29,516 nucleotides of DNA from Syntrophomonas sp. UBA5288 (lineage in GTDB: Bacteria; Bacillota; Syntrophomonadia; Syntrophomonadales; Syntrophomonadaceae), in assembly GCA_002408445.1 (NCBI GenBank), contig DHSK01000140.1:1-29516 (forward strand). The letters are read 5' to 3'. The notes beneath the pieces are model-generated. The model had not been told where the DNA came from. It saw only the letters and a program-made list of their open reading frames with translations, and made no database searches. The translations under genes were made by a program, and so were the position numbers. Shown here piece by piece: positions 14,748-23,602 of this stretch. How positions within the stretch are numbered: position 1 is the stretch's first letter; each line of letters begins with the position of its first letter.

Positions 14748-16847
14748 TTAATAGTGAATATCATATTCTTTCAGTTTTCGATAAATTGTAGATTTGCTGA
14801 TACCCAACAAACATGCTGCCAAGATTACGTTACCTTCTGATTTTGACAACGCTTTAGTTATCGCTTTTTTTTCAATATCACTTAAGGAGGGGAATTCACC
14901 TGCTTTATCACCATCATCATCATTACTTACTATTCTTTCTATTGTGTGATTGAGATTTCCTTTACCGCAAATTTCTTCGGGCATGTCATTAATTTCAATT
15001 ATATCACCCTGAACGTTAATAACCGCATAAACCATGGCATTTTCCAGTTCCCTGACATTTCCGGGCCATTCATAATTGTTAATTATATTTGATACAGCCG
15101 GACTCATTTGCAGAGCATTTTTACCCATTTTCCGGCAATACCTCTTAATAAAATAATTAGCCAGGATTTCTGCATCCCGCTCTCTTTCACGCAGCGCGGG
15201 GATGTGGATAGTTAAAACCGAAAGCCGGTAATAAAGGTCATGTCGGAAAAGTTTATCTATTACCATTTGTTTCAGGTTTTGATTGGTGGCGGCGATAATT
15301 CTGAAATCGACTTTTTTATAGCGCCGGCCGCCGATACGCATAACCTGCTTATCCTCTAAAACTCGTAATAATACAGCCTGAAGTTCATAAGGCATGTCGC
15401 CAATTTCATCAAGGAAAAGGGTGCCGCCTTCGGCCAATTCAATTTTACCCGGCCTTCCGCTGCGGTCGGCCCCGGTAAAACTACCGCCTTCATAACCAAA
15501 TAATTCACTTTCGATTAATTCCCTTGGCATTGCCGCACAATTTATTGCGATAAACGGACCATTAGAGCAATAGTGGTTATGGATAGCTTGGGCAAATAGT
15601 TCCTTACCGGTTCCGCTTTCGCCGATTAAAAGAATATTTTCCGCCGACTTGGCAAAATATCGGCCTTTGGTGATAGCCTTTTTAATTGCATCGCTTTCAC
15701 CGATAATATCATTAAACGCAAACTTGGCAACTGCTCCGGCACGGTTAGTGGTCAAAGCGTTTACTTTTCCAACATGGTTGAGGGTTAACATTGCCACATC
15801 CAATTCACCCGTATCATCATCCATAATTGGCTGGATGTGTATTATATATTGAGCTTCTTTTTGATCGAGGTAGATAGTTTCTTCTATAGTTACCGAATCT
15901 CCTTTTTGAGCTAATACCAGCAAAGATGACTCTTCGGCTAAAAAGTCGTTAATATTTTTTTTACCTGCTTCATCCGGCGTTAATTTGAATATCCGTTGAG
16001 CTTCTGCATTGTTGTAAATGATGGTGCCGTTTTTGTCAATAGTTACGATACCATCTTCTATTAAAGCTAATGTTGCTTCCACGGTCTCATTAGCTCTTTT
16101 GAGATTAATAAAGTTTCTTTTTAGTTTTAGCTGTGCCTCAACCGCTACACTGATAGCTGTTATCAATCCCAGGGTATTCGAGCATAGCGTTTGAAAAGTA
16201 TCTTTCCAGGGTTCATCGATTAAAGATTGGGCCAAAACCAGAGTACCTATAACTTCTCTATTCTCATCCAGTATAGGGGCTGATGAGGCAATAATATTTT
16301 CTATACCTTCGCTGTAATTTTCGACACCTGTCAGATGAAAAGGGTGTTTATGTCGCAAGCTAAGGGAATGAGCTGTTGTCCCTATATTTTTCTCATCCCA
16401 CATCCATCCAGTTAATGGGTAGGAATATAAAGGTAAGGGCAAAACCTCACCTTCATGCAGTAAAAATATCCCCTTATTATTTGCCAGGTATAAACCATAA
16501 CCGGTGGAAATGGCTAAGTGTTTAAACGCGTTAACCAAAGGTTTGGTAATTTCAATAAGCAGGCCATTTTTTTCTAAGACATGTGAGAACTCTTCACTGT
16601 TCAAACGGCGACCAAGAAATGGTTGGTGTGGGTCAATACCCATTTGGCGGCATCTGACCCAAGAAGCAGCTACATCCGGGTTCATATGCGGGCAAGTACG
16701 CGGATCATAGCTTTTGTCTTCCAGAAATCTTTTCTTGCACTTTATTATCCCTTCCCAGCGTTCCTGGGTCATAATGTCGTACTTATCACTGGAAAAAAGA
16801 TTATGGTATACAGTTGAATTATGCATACCCGACTCTTTTGTCTTCAC
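14748..16847 (-). CDS. AcoR-type sigma-54-dependent activator, GAF-PAS-AAA+-Fis HTH
   Basis: 699 residues from a GTG start at 16847, with GGAGG 8 bases upstream. Collinear paralogue of 2574-4694: YDPRTCPHMN and VAASW in the N-terminal region, a GAF sensor (MWDEKNIGTTAHS), a PAS domain at about 255-365, Walker A GESGTGKE (about 406), sigma-54 loop variant GSFTGA (about 452), Walker B GGTLFLDEIGD (about 473), and a Fis-type HTH ending ISKSTIYRKLKEY. It sits between the NADH-linked operon B and the Moco operon, both with sigma-54 promoters, so it is the natural candidate regulator of one or both. The sensor halves of the two complete paralogues differ more than the AAA+ domains, which fits different inducers. 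Confidence 0.95.
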   Translation of the reverse strand: MKTKESGMHNSTVYHNLFSSDKYDIMTQERWEGIIKCKKRFLEDKSYDPRTCPHMNPDVAASWVRCRQMGIDPHQPFLGRRLNSEEFSHVLEKNGLLIEITKPLVNAFKHLAISTGYGLYLANNKGIFLLHEGEVLPLPLYSYPLTGWMWDEKNIGTTAHSLSLRHKHPFHLTGVENYSEGIENIIASSAPILDENREVIGTLVLAQSLIDEPWKDTFQTLCSNTLGLITAISVAVEAQLKLKRNFINLKRANETVEATLALIEDGIVTIDKNGTIIYNNAEAQRIFKLTPDEAGKKNINDFLAEESSLLVLAQKGDSVTIEETIYLDQKEAQYIIHIQPIMDDDTGELDVAMLTLNHVGKVNALTTNRAGAVAKFAFNDIIGESDAIKKAITKGRYFAKSAENILLIGESGTGKELFAQAIHNHYCSNGPFIAINCAAMPRELIESELFGYEGGSFTGADRSGRPGKIELAEGGTLFLDEIGDMPYELQAVLLRVLEDKQVMRIGGRRYKKVDFRIIAATNQNLKQMVIDKLFRHDLYYRLSVLTIHIPALRERERDAEILANYFIKRYCRKMGKNALQMSPAVSNIINNYEWPGNVRELENAMVYAVINVQGDIIEINDMPEEICGKGNLNHTIERIVSNDDDGDKAGEFPSLSDIEKKAITKALSKSEGNVILAACLLGISKSTIYRKLKEYDIHY

Positions 16848-17065
16848 GTCGGAATCCTCCTTCGTCAGACTAATTTAGTTATCATAATTCCTATAGGTAT
16901 AATCCGGATTTGATGAGCTAGATACGACGAACGACGAGTAGCAAAAGTGCCTAATAAATTATTGGTATTAAATAGATACTCATATTATCAATATAACACA
17001 ATACGATTGAATTCGACAAAACCCCTTTTACTATTTTAACCTTATTTCTTAATAATCTTTAGTTA

Positions 17066-17701
17066 TTAATACAATTTAGCACTAAATGCCTGTTCGGCAT
17101 TAGAGGTAATAAACCCGGCCGGACATACATGGCAACAGGCCCGGCAATTCCCACATGAGGTTTCGCCACTTTTTCCGCGTACAAAGCTAATACGGAGATT
17201 CTTGCCTTTGCCTAAAAAAGTAAGGTGATGCTTTCCTATTTTGCTGCACATCCTTACACAAAGTCCGCACAATATACAACCTTCCGTCATGTACCCAGAC
17301 AAATCTTTTATACATTTCGTTAGGTTTTCATCTTCCGGTTTTTCTTTAATCTCATCTTGTACCAGGTTTAGCAGGAAATTTTCGGTTTTATGGTTTAGAA
17401 AAGGTCTATGTCTCAGAAATATTTTGGCTGCCCACGATCGCAGTAACCTTAGTTCTGAAGTGTCTGTTCTTATTTGCAGACCGTCTTTAACCTTGAGCAA
17501 ACATGCGTGTTTGGTTTCCCAATTATCATCATTTAATATCTCCACCAGGCACAGGCCGCAGCTGCCATAGGCTTCCAGATGAGGATGATAACATAAAGCA
17601 GGCAGGTATATGTCATGCTCCCGAAGGGCCTGCAGCACTGTCGTATCCGCGGAAACCGCCATATTCTTACCGTCAACTGTGATTTCTACCAGTTCTTGCA
17701 T
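17066..17701 (-). CDS. NuoG/HydA N-terminal-like Fe-S electron relay subunit
   Basis: 211 residues from the ATG at 17701, 7 bases after GGAGG; an ATG six codons earlier overlaps that ribosome site and is unlikely. The N-terminus is a [2Fe-2S] domain of the NuoG/HydA type (LCYHP, SCGLCLVEI, HACLLKV). Then come two [4Fe-4S] motifs, CILCGLCVRMC and CGNCRACCHVCP. The His-Cys cluster usually found between them is missing: the HRPFLNH region has no cysteines. No H-cluster or molybdopterin domain is attached, so it would relay electrons from the NuoF-like subunit to a separate catalytic subunit. Last gene of operon B, overlapping the NuoF-like gene by 16 bases. A ferredoxin-facing role is possible. 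Confidence 0.88.
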   Translation of the reverse strand: MQELVEITVDGKNMAVSADTTVLQALREHDIYLPALCYHPHLEAYGSCGLCLVEILNDDNWETKHACLLKVKDGLQIRTDTSELRLLRSWAAKIFLRHRPFLNHKTENFLLNLVQDEIKEKPEDENLTKCIKDLSGYMTEGCILCGLCVRMCSKIGKHHLTFLGKGKNLRISFVRGKSGETSCGNCRACCHVCPAGFITSNAEQAFSAKLY

Positions 17702-19695
17702 GAAAATTCCTCCGAACATATCTTGATACTGTCGAAAGGACAGGTTTCATAACAGGCCCAGCATTTTATACAGAGTTCGGGATCAACCACCAGGCGATCT
17801 GTTTTTCCTGCCCGCATTTTAACTGCCCCGGTAGGACAAACCGAATAACAGGCATGACATTCCTTACAGGGCAGAATAATTTCAAAATCTATGAGAGGCT
17901 TGCAGGATACTGCCGGGCATTTACCTTTTAAATGAGCCTCATATTCATCTCTAAAATAAGTTAAAGTTGTGGTAACCGGATTGGCGGCTGTCTTTCCTAA
18001 CCCGCAGAGGGAGATTTGGGGAATACACTTGCTCAGTTCTTCAATTTCATCAAGTATACCTGGGTAACCTCTACCTATTGTCAGAGCCAGGAGCCGGGCT
18101 TCCAACTCCAATAGACCACCCCGGCAGATATTGCATTTACCGCAGGATTCACTGGCCATAAAGTTTGTCATATGTCTGGCCATATCTACCATACAGCGTT
18201 TTTTACTCAGAGGCACCAGTCCCCCCGAACCCATGATGGCTCCTGCAGAGGCAACTGTTTCATAATCCAGGGGAAAATCGCGGTAAGGAACAATACCGCC
18301 GGACGGGCCCCCAATATGCAAAGCTTTAACCGAATCTTTAACTGCGCCTCCCACCCCTTCCACCAAAACTTTCGTGCCGGTACCCAGGGGGACTTCAATA
18401 AATCCGCTGCGCTTTATATCCCCGGCCAGACAGAATATTTTTGTACCCGGGCTTTTTTCCGTACCTTTTGCACGAAAGGCATCAGCCCCGTTGAGTATTA
18501 TCCAGGGAATGTTAGCCAGTGTTTCCACATTATCTATTACAGTGGGATGTTCCCGAAAACCCCGGCTGGCCGGATAAGGGGGACGAAGCTGCGGTTCTCC
18601 GCGCTGGCCCTTCATTACCTGCAGCATAGAGGTTTCTTCCCCACATACAAAAGCTCCGCCGCTTTCGACCACTGTAATATTTAGACTAAAACTGGAACCT
18701 AAAATATTGTCTCCTACCAGGCGTACTTTACGGGCGCTGTTAATAGCTTTATTTAATACCTGAACAGCCAACGGGTATTCATGGCGCACAAATATGTATG
18801 CCTGAGATGCCCCTGTTACCAAAGCTGAAATGATCAAACCTTCCAGCACACTATGAGGATCACTTTCCAAAAGGGCCCGATCCATATAGGCCCCGGGATC
18901 ACCTTCATCAGCATTGGCAATTACATAACGAACCGGATCCGGGCTTTCATAGGCCATATTAACCTTATCTGCGGTAGGAAATCCTGCGCCTCCCCGGCCT
19001 CTTAAACCGGAAGCCCCTATCATGTCAATGATTTGTCTTTTGGATAGCTTAAAAAGTGCTTGTTGGAGTGCCCGGTAGCCGCCCATGGCAACATATTCTG
19101 CTATATTTTCCGGATCAACCAACCCGCAGCGGCCGCTTATACGCCGCACCTGCGGCCGGAAAAATTCATCGAAACCCGGATTGTACACTTTTATCAGTTC
19201 TAAATCCTCAAAACTTCGTAATAAGTCCGGTTGGCGTTCCCTGGCTACGGCCCATAGATAGGGAGAGGAAACGGTCCCCCCTTCCTCCGCAGTCCGAATA
19301 ATTCGCCACATGGAATTGGTGTCCACGCGACCATAAAAGTAATGTTTCCCGTCGGCTGTCCTTATATTAACCAGTGGTTCTGCATAGCAGGCTCCAATGC
19401 ATCCCGTTTTAAAGACCTGGGCCTTTTCATTCCAATCTCTTTGCTCTAAATTATTATAGATATTTAAGGCTCCTGCTGCTCTTCCGCAGGCAGCCGTTCC
19501 TACATTGATCCGGGACTTACTGCCATATAAGGTTAATTTACCTTCACTGGCCAGGCTTTCAAGTGGTATATGCACGGGAAAGTTCAATGGTTTGTATGGC
19601 TCAAATTCTGCTTTTTTCTTTTTATCCTCCCAAGCCGACTTGGACACCATATAGTTGTGTACGGCCGGACACTTTAACTGTGAACGGCCTATCAT
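17686..19695 (-). CDS. NuoF/HydB-like NAD(P)H-binding flavoprotein with extra ferredoxin domain
   Basis: 669 residues. An N-terminal thioredoxin-like [2Fe-2S]-type domain (TAACGRAAGA, FKTGCIGACYAEP) lacks one usual Cys. The NADH/FMN core has GRGGAGFPT, NADEGDPGAYMDR and GGAFVCGEETSM. A [4Fe-4S] site follows (SCGKCNICRGG with a distal Cys in ISLCGLG). The C-terminal 2x[4Fe-4S] ferredoxin domain is CKECHACYSVCP and CIKCWACYETCP. This layout is that of HydB/HndC in NAD(P)-linked, often bifurcating, hydrogenases rather than respiratory NuoF (about 430 residues). It starts ATGA-overlapped with the NuoE-like gene. Within operon B it should be the entry or exit point for NAD(P)H electrons of the molybdoenzyme. 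Confidence 0.93.
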   Translation of the reverse strand: MIGRSQLKCPAVHNYMVSKSAWEDKKKKAEFEPYKPLNFPVHIPLESLASEGKLTLYGSKSRINVGTAACGRAAGALNIYNNLEQRDWNEKAQVFKTGCIGACYAEPLVNIRTADGKHYFYGRVDTNSMWRIIRTAEEGGTVSSPYLWAVARERQPDLLRSFEDLELIKVYNPGFDEFFRPQVRRISGRCGLVDPENIAEYVAMGGYRALQQALFKLSKRQIIDMIGASGLRGRGGAGFPTADKVNMAYESPDPVRYVIANADEGDPGAYMDRALLESDPHSVLEGLIISALVTGASQAYIFVRHEYPLAVQVLNKAINSARKVRLVGDNILGSSFSLNITVVESGGAFVCGEETSMLQVMKGQRGEPQLRPPYPASRGFREHPTVIDNVETLANIPWIILNGADAFRAKGTEKSPGTKIFCLAGDIKRSGFIEVPLGTGTKVLVEGVGGAVKDSVKALHIGGPSGGIVPYRDFPLDYETVASAGAIMGSGGLVPLSKKRCMVDMARHMTNFMASESCGKCNICRGGLLELEARLLALTIGRGYPGILDEIEELSKCIPQISLCGLGKTAANPVTTTLTYFRDEYEAHLKGKCPAVSCKPLIDFEIILPCKECHACYSVCPTGAVKMRAGKTDRLVVDPELCIKCWACYETCPFDSIKICSEEFSCKNW

Positions 19696-20153
19696 CCTTT
19701 TTTCCTCAATTTATTAAGCAGAATAGGCACCTCATATGATTTCAGTTTACCGTTTATTTGTCCGTCTACCACTACCAGCGGAGCCTGGCTGCAGGCTCCT
19801 ACGCAATAGACGTGGTCAACCGTGGCAAAGCCATCAGTTGAGGTATCGGCATTGTCTTCAAGTTTTAGTTCATCCGCCAGACGATCGTTTATTAAGGGAG
19901 CGCCTTTGGCGTAGCAGGCTGTCCCATAGCATACTAAGAGCTTATGCCTGCCGGGAGGACGACTGCGAAAGCAATTAAAAAAGCTTACCAGACCGTGCAG
20001 CTGTGACTCAGGCACTTCTGACTGCTCTGCAAGTTCGGTTAAGCGGTAGTGCGGAATATACCCCAGTTCCTCCTGGATTTTATTAAGGGTATTAATCAGC
20101 TGTTTATCGCTTTCCGGCAGCTGCTCCCATTTTTTTTCAAGCTTTTCCGACAT
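19692..20153 (-). CDS. NuoE/HydC-like [2Fe-2S] thioredoxin-fold subunit
   Basis: 153 residues, the usual NuoE length. An N-terminal helical bundle precedes the thioredoxin-like domain with the complete four-Cys site, C-x4-C (VCYGTACYAKG) and C-x3-C (YCVGACSQAP). It partners the NuoF-like protein in NAD(P)H oxidation. The downstream gene starts within its stop codon (ATGA), which shows tight translational coupling. Shine-Dalgarno is GGGAG about 12 bases before the ATG. Confidence 0.93.
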   Translation of the reverse strand: MSEKLEKKWEQLPESDKQLINTLNKIQEELGYIPHYRLTELAEQSEVPESQLHGLVSFFNCFRSRPPGRHKLLVCYGTACYAKGAPLINDRLADELKLEDNADTSTDGFATVDHVYCVGACSQAPLVVVDGQINGKLKSYEVPILLNKLRKKG

Positions 20154-20191
20154 TTCTGCTTCACTCCCTATAAATACTTTAAACCCGAGTA

Positions 20192-20216
20192 GGGCACCCT
20201 CTTTCAGAGGGAACCC
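20192..20216. repeat. Intercistronic hairpin inside operon B
   Basis: GGGCACCCTC and GAGGGAACCC are inverted around a 5-base loop, between the ferredoxin subunit and the NuoE-like gene. There is no T-run. It may set relative mRNA levels of the two halves of the operon. Confidence 0.55.
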
Positions 20217-20267
20217 TTCTCAGTTTTCGAATAGCTATTACAATTAATTTAAGTACGATCCAAAGCC

Positions 20268-20609
20268 TTATTCGGGAACAAACAGGACCTGTCTGCCTTT
20301 ATTATTTAATTTAAGGGCGAGTTCTTCCACCGGACCATATTCAATAACGGAGGCCTGGCAATGGTGTACGCAGCTGGGTTTTTTGCCGGCAGCCACTCTG
20401 TCGCCGCATAAATTACAAAGCTGGGTCGGAATGGGAACATAGGTCAGCTCCCATTGGTCACCACTATCATGTAATTTAAAGGGTCCGTTTTTTGCCAGTT
20501 TAATACCGAATTTGCCTTTGGGAAGCTCTAACTCTTTCTTACAGGCAACTTCACAGCTGTGGCAGCCTGTGCAATATTCATAATCTATTAATAAACCGTT
20601 ACGTGACAT
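20268..20609 (-). CDS. Two-cluster ferredoxin-like small subunit of molybdoenzyme B
   Basis: 113 residues, paralogue of 7558-7893 with the same start (MSRNGL) and the same two cluster motifs: CTGCHSCEVAC near residues 13-23, and CNLC...SCVHHC in the second half. Predicted to bridge the catalytic subunit (ending 15 bases upstream) and the NADH-oxidising subunits encoded downstream. No signal peptide. GGAGG lies 9 bases before the ATG. Confidence 0.9.
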   Translation of the reverse strand: MSRNGLLIDYEYCTGCHSCEVACKKELELPKGKFGIKLAKNGPFKLHDSGDQWELTYVPIPTQLCNLCGDRVAAGKKPSCVHHCQASVIEYGPVEELALKLNNKGRQVLFVPE

Positions 20610-20624
20610 CTTATTTCACCTCCA

Positions 20625-22853
20625 TTATTCTGCTTTGTATATCTTACAAATAGTGTTCTTCAGCGGGGCGCCATATCCGGTCGGGCCGGTAGTACACTGG
20701 GTTGTAAGCACATTGATGTTGGAATCGAATATACCGTATAGGGTCGGTTCGGCAGCTTCTTTTTCCGGGAACCACCAGGCATGTTCAGCATGAATAACTC
20801 GGGGATCAATTCCGGGATCAAGTACGGCTACCTGTTTTACTCTGCCTAAGTTATTTTCGATCCATACCCAGTCGCCCTCTTTGATGCCATATTTCTCGGC
20901 AGTCTCAGGATTCATAGTAACTCTGGGGTTGGGATGGAATTCCCTTAATGTAGCACTTTGACGATGTTCGGAATGGAAGAATTCCCAGGGCCGCGATCCG
21001 GCAGTTAAAATTAACGGATATTCTTTCATCAATTGCGGAGTTGATACCGGGCTGTAAGGTGGCTCCATATGGTCGGGCAGCGGATCCAGGCCCCATTCCT
21101 CAAATATATCCTGGTAAAGGTTTACCATTCCGGTATCAGTGTTAAATCCTGGTTCTCCATCGGGGCGGAGCAACCCTCTTTCATACTTTTTGTAATTAAC
21201 TTCAGGCCACATTACAACTTTTTCTTCCAGTTCTTTGAAGGTAACACCGGCTGGTTTAAGTGCCCAGTCAATCATTTCCTCAACATTTTTCCATGGGAAT
21301 GATTCCGGATTCAGGCGTTTGCCGAGTTTCAAAACGATCTCTTCATCGGTCTTGCATTCTTCATATTGCAGAACCTTGGAAATAGAGCGCAACGGTGTCC
21401 ACCAGTTTCTTAAACTGTCACGTTCTACGCTCATTGCCGCCGGCAGAACCAGGTCAGCAAAGGCTACCGAAGAAGGAGTTAAAACCGGATCAACATTCAC
21501 CACAAATGGTACTTTCTTCAAAGCTGCATAAACCCGTTTAGACTCTGAGGAACAACATGTAAAGGTGTTGGTAGATTCCATCCAGTACATTCTAACCGGA
21601 TATGGCTTACCGGTTTCAATAGCCTCTAAAACCGAGTCACCACGTGATGTTGCCGCCAGTCCATATTTAAACAGCGGATAGTCGTCAACACCAAGGCGTT
21701 TGGCTCTCATCTCAGGACTTAATTCGGCAAAGCCCCAGTCAGAGGATACATGAGCAAGACGGTCTACACCGAATGCAGCACGAATTATATGTTGTCCGCC
21801 AGGAACATCAAGATTACCGGTAATGGCAACCAGGGCACAAATACCGTTTGCCACGGAAACCCCTGCTCTCTGGGTGTCTATTGCCAGTCCCCATTGAACT
21901 GAAGCCGGTTTAGCTTTGGCAAACAGTCTTGCTGCTCCCCGAATCTTATCGGCCGGAACCCAGCTGATTTCTTCGGCTTTTTCCGGGGTATATTGTTTAC
22001 AGCGTTCCGCCAGTTCTTCAAATCCATAAGTCCATTTTTCTACAAATTCTTTATCATAGAGTTCTTCTTCGATAATTACATTAAGCATGGCCAGCACAAC
22101 GGGTGTATCAGCACCAGGGCGTACCTGGAGCCAATAATCGGCTCTGGAAGCAAACCATGTCAGATAGGGGTCTACCACGATGAGTTTGGTTCCCATCTTC
22201 ATCATATCAACTATCCAATGGCCCAGGAAACCGTCGCCATTACTGATCATCGGGTTGTTGCCCCAGATGCAGACAACTTCCGGACGCTTCCATTCCGGAT
22301 TATCGTAACGGCGTTCATCCAACTGAGATGCATCAATGATAAAGAAGTCGCCTATCATGGTCCCCATCGCTGCTGCCCGGGGCAGGTAGCAGGAGTCACC
22401 GGCCAGGAATCCCATGGAGAAGTTCGGACTCTTAAAAGCAGAGTAAGTTAGTTTGGGTACGATTGACCAGGTATTACGACCGGTTCCTATGGCAGTTACT
22501 ATTGATTCCGGTCCATAATCTCTCCAGATTTCACGGACATTCTTTTCGATAATATCATAGGCTTCATCCCAGGTGATTCTTTCCCATTTGTTTTCTCCGC
22601 GTTCGCCCGCCCGTTTCATAGGCCATTTAACACGGTTGGGGTCGTTGACTAATTCCGGCATATTTAAACACCGCATACATAGTCGACCGAAATTATATTT
22701 GCTTTCCGGATCTCCTTCTACTTTAACCAGCTTGTCTCCTTTGGTATAATAAAGAACGGCACAGCCATCATGGCAACCCGGCGCTGTCCATGCACATGTA
22801 CGGGTTACGGTATAATCGCCTTCCTGCCACTGTACTTTTTTACTACCCTCCAT
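20625..22853 (-). CDS. Molybdopterin (Mo/W) oxidoreductase catalytic subunit, NADH-module-linked
   Basis: 742 residues, no Tat signal. The N-terminal Fe-S motif has C20, C27 and C31 (CAWTAPGCHDGC) with C59/C62 following. Unlike the operon A enzyme, all expected cysteines are present, though the first gap is long. The predicted Mo/W ligand is C155 (GDSCYLPR). Superfamily motifs include WGNNPMISNGDGF, VDPYLTWFASRA and LQVRPGADTPVVLAMLNVI. The C-terminal MGD domain has HSEHRQSATLRE and HAEHAWWFPEK. It is close to the operon A enzyme and belongs to the same acetylene hydratase/transhydroxylase/dehydroxylase neighbourhood. The attached NuoE/F-like genes suggest an NAD(P)H-dependent reduction, for example reductive dehydroxylation, as a hypothesis. 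Strong AAGGAGG before the ATG. Confidence 0.92.
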   Translation of the reverse strand: MEGSKKVQWQEGDYTVTRTCAWTAPGCHDGCAVLYYTKGDKLVKVEGDPESKYNFGRLCMRCLNMPELVNDPNRVKWPMKRAGERGENKWERITWDEAYDIIEKNVREIWRDYGPESIVTAIGTGRNTWSIVPKLTYSAFKSPNFSMGFLAGDSCYLPRAAAMGTMIGDFFIIDASQLDERRYDNPEWKRPEVVCIWGNNPMISNGDGFLGHWIVDMMKMGTKLIVVDPYLTWFASRADYWLQVRPGADTPVVLAMLNVIIEEELYDKEFVEKWTYGFEELAERCKQYTPEKAEEISWVPADKIRGAARLFAKAKPASVQWGLAIDTQRAGVSVANGICALVAITGNLDVPGGQHIIRAAFGVDRLAHVSSDWGFAELSPEMRAKRLGVDDYPLFKYGLAATSRGDSVLEAIETGKPYPVRMYWMESTNTFTCCSSESKRVYAALKKVPFVVNVDPVLTPSSVAFADLVLPAAMSVERDSLRNWWTPLRSISKVLQYEECKTDEEIVLKLGKRLNPESFPWKNVEEMIDWALKPAGVTFKELEEKVVMWPEVNYKKYERGLLRPDGEPGFNTDTGMVNLYQDIFEEWGLDPLPDHMEPPYSPVSTPQLMKEYPLILTAGSRPWEFFHSEHRQSATLREFHPNPRVTMNPETAEKYGIKEGDWVWIENNLGRVKQVAVLDPGIDPRVIHAEHAWWFPEKEAAEPTLYGIFDSNINVLTTQCTTGPTGYGAPLKNTICKIYKAE

Positions 22854-22899
22854 AAGTGCTAACCTCCTTATAACTTAATAACCTTGTAAATTGAGTGCT

Positions 22900-23073
22900 T
22901 TACTTCGTTTGGGGAACAGGTGTCCCGCATTTTTTGCACTTTTCACGCGTAGGTGGATTAAACATTCCGCATTTAGGACACTTTACATTTTTGGTTGCAT
23001 AATCGCTGAAACTGTAATTCGTAAACTTGTTTGTAGCGTCATCAACGAACTTGCTTCCCTTGTCTTTGCTCAT
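22900..23073 (-). CDS. Tiny zinc-ribbon protein leading operon B
   Basis: 57-residue protein read directly from the minus strand. It begins MSKDKGSKFVDD, then YATKNVKCPKCGMFNPP, then KCKKCGTPVPQTK. One zinc ribbon, CPKCG...CKKCG. AAGGAGGG lies about 10 bases before the ATG. It is the first gene after the consensus sigma-54 promoter at 23260-23275 and 46 bases ahead of the molybdoenzyme. The CPxCGMFNxP core matches the 23603-23761 protein, so they share ancestry. It lacks the MC start of its relatives. Function unknown. Confidence 0.8.
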   Translation of the reverse strand: MSKDKGSKFVDDATNKFTNYSFSDYATKNVKCPKCGMFNPPTREKCKKCGTPVPQTK

Positions 23074-23259
23074 TGCCGCTTACCCTCCTTTTAGCTTCCA
23101 ATCTCCACCAATAGTTATCAAAAGCCGAAATCCCAACTCAACCAACAAGCGGAATCCGGGTCTCCTGCAGATGCAATTTTTTTATCACCATCCTTTCAGT
23201 AACAGTTAACTGTAAGAGAATTTGATATTCTAAAAGTTTGTGTATCTGAACACCTATAT

Positions 23260-23275
23260 CGCAATATCCGTGCCA
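23260..23275 (-). promoter_or_regulatory. Near-consensus sigma-54 promoter of operon B
   Basis: The minus strand reads TGGCACGGATATTGCG, matching TGGCACG-N4-TTGC exactly. The predicted start near 23249 gives a leader of about 175 bases before the first zinc-ribbon ATG; I see no gene in that leader. Confidence 0.9.
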
Positions 23276-23303
23276 GGTTATTCTTTTTACCGGAGAAAAT
23301 TGA

Positions 23304-23323
23304 AATGCCTAGTTTTAGGCATT
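23304..23323 (-). promoter_or_regulatory. Candidate activator site: AATGCCTA-N4-TAGGCATT
   Basis: A perfect 8-bp inverted repeat, about 30 bases upstream of the -24 element. Its shape (palindrome with a T-rich spacer) is like the sites ahead of operon A, but its sequence differs, which suggests a different activator. The rest of 23324-23500 shows only a direct repeat of GGGAAGA around 23381-23400 and no convincing gene. Confidence 0.55.
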
Positions 23324-23502
23324 ACGTATAACCATGAATTCAGCTCCAATAATTTTCAATCAGCTTAGTAACTTCTTTTTGGGAAGAGTTTGGGAAGACA
23401 GCTATGAGAAGATTCAAAACAGGAAAAGTATATAGGGCAGATAAAGTAGATAAGAAGAGGCGGAAGTATCAGGATATTGGAAGAGTTTAAAGCGATTGCT
23501 CA

Positions 23503-23537
23503 TAAAAAAACTGGCCTTCTTAATCTAAAGGCCAGTT
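23503..23537 (-). terminator. Intrinsic terminator after the 23603-23761 gene
   Basis: The minus strand AACTGGCCTT, loop, AAGGCCAGTT is followed by a run of seven T. A perfect 10-bp stem. Confidence 0.9.
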
Positions 23538-23602
23538 AAGGAGTAAATTATTCATTTTTTATTCCCATACTTTGCTTATATCGTCCCGGTTATTAATTAT
23601 AG

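Noticed and set aside
17702..17719. Earlier ATG (MFGGIF) for the relay subunit.
   Set aside because: The six extra codons are the Shine-Dalgarno region of the ATG at 17701, so the extension is not real.
7938..22853. Naming the operon A and B enzymes formate dehydrogenase, acetylene hydratase or a specific catechol dehydroxylase.
   Set aside because: Only superfamily-level motifs and a Cys metal ligand can be read; no substrate-specific residue can be assigned without alignment.
23404..23490. A 28-codon plus-strand frame starting MRRFKTGKV.
   Set aside because: Very short, no good ribosome site, composition of A/G-rich noncoding DNA, and it faces a terminator of the opposite strand.
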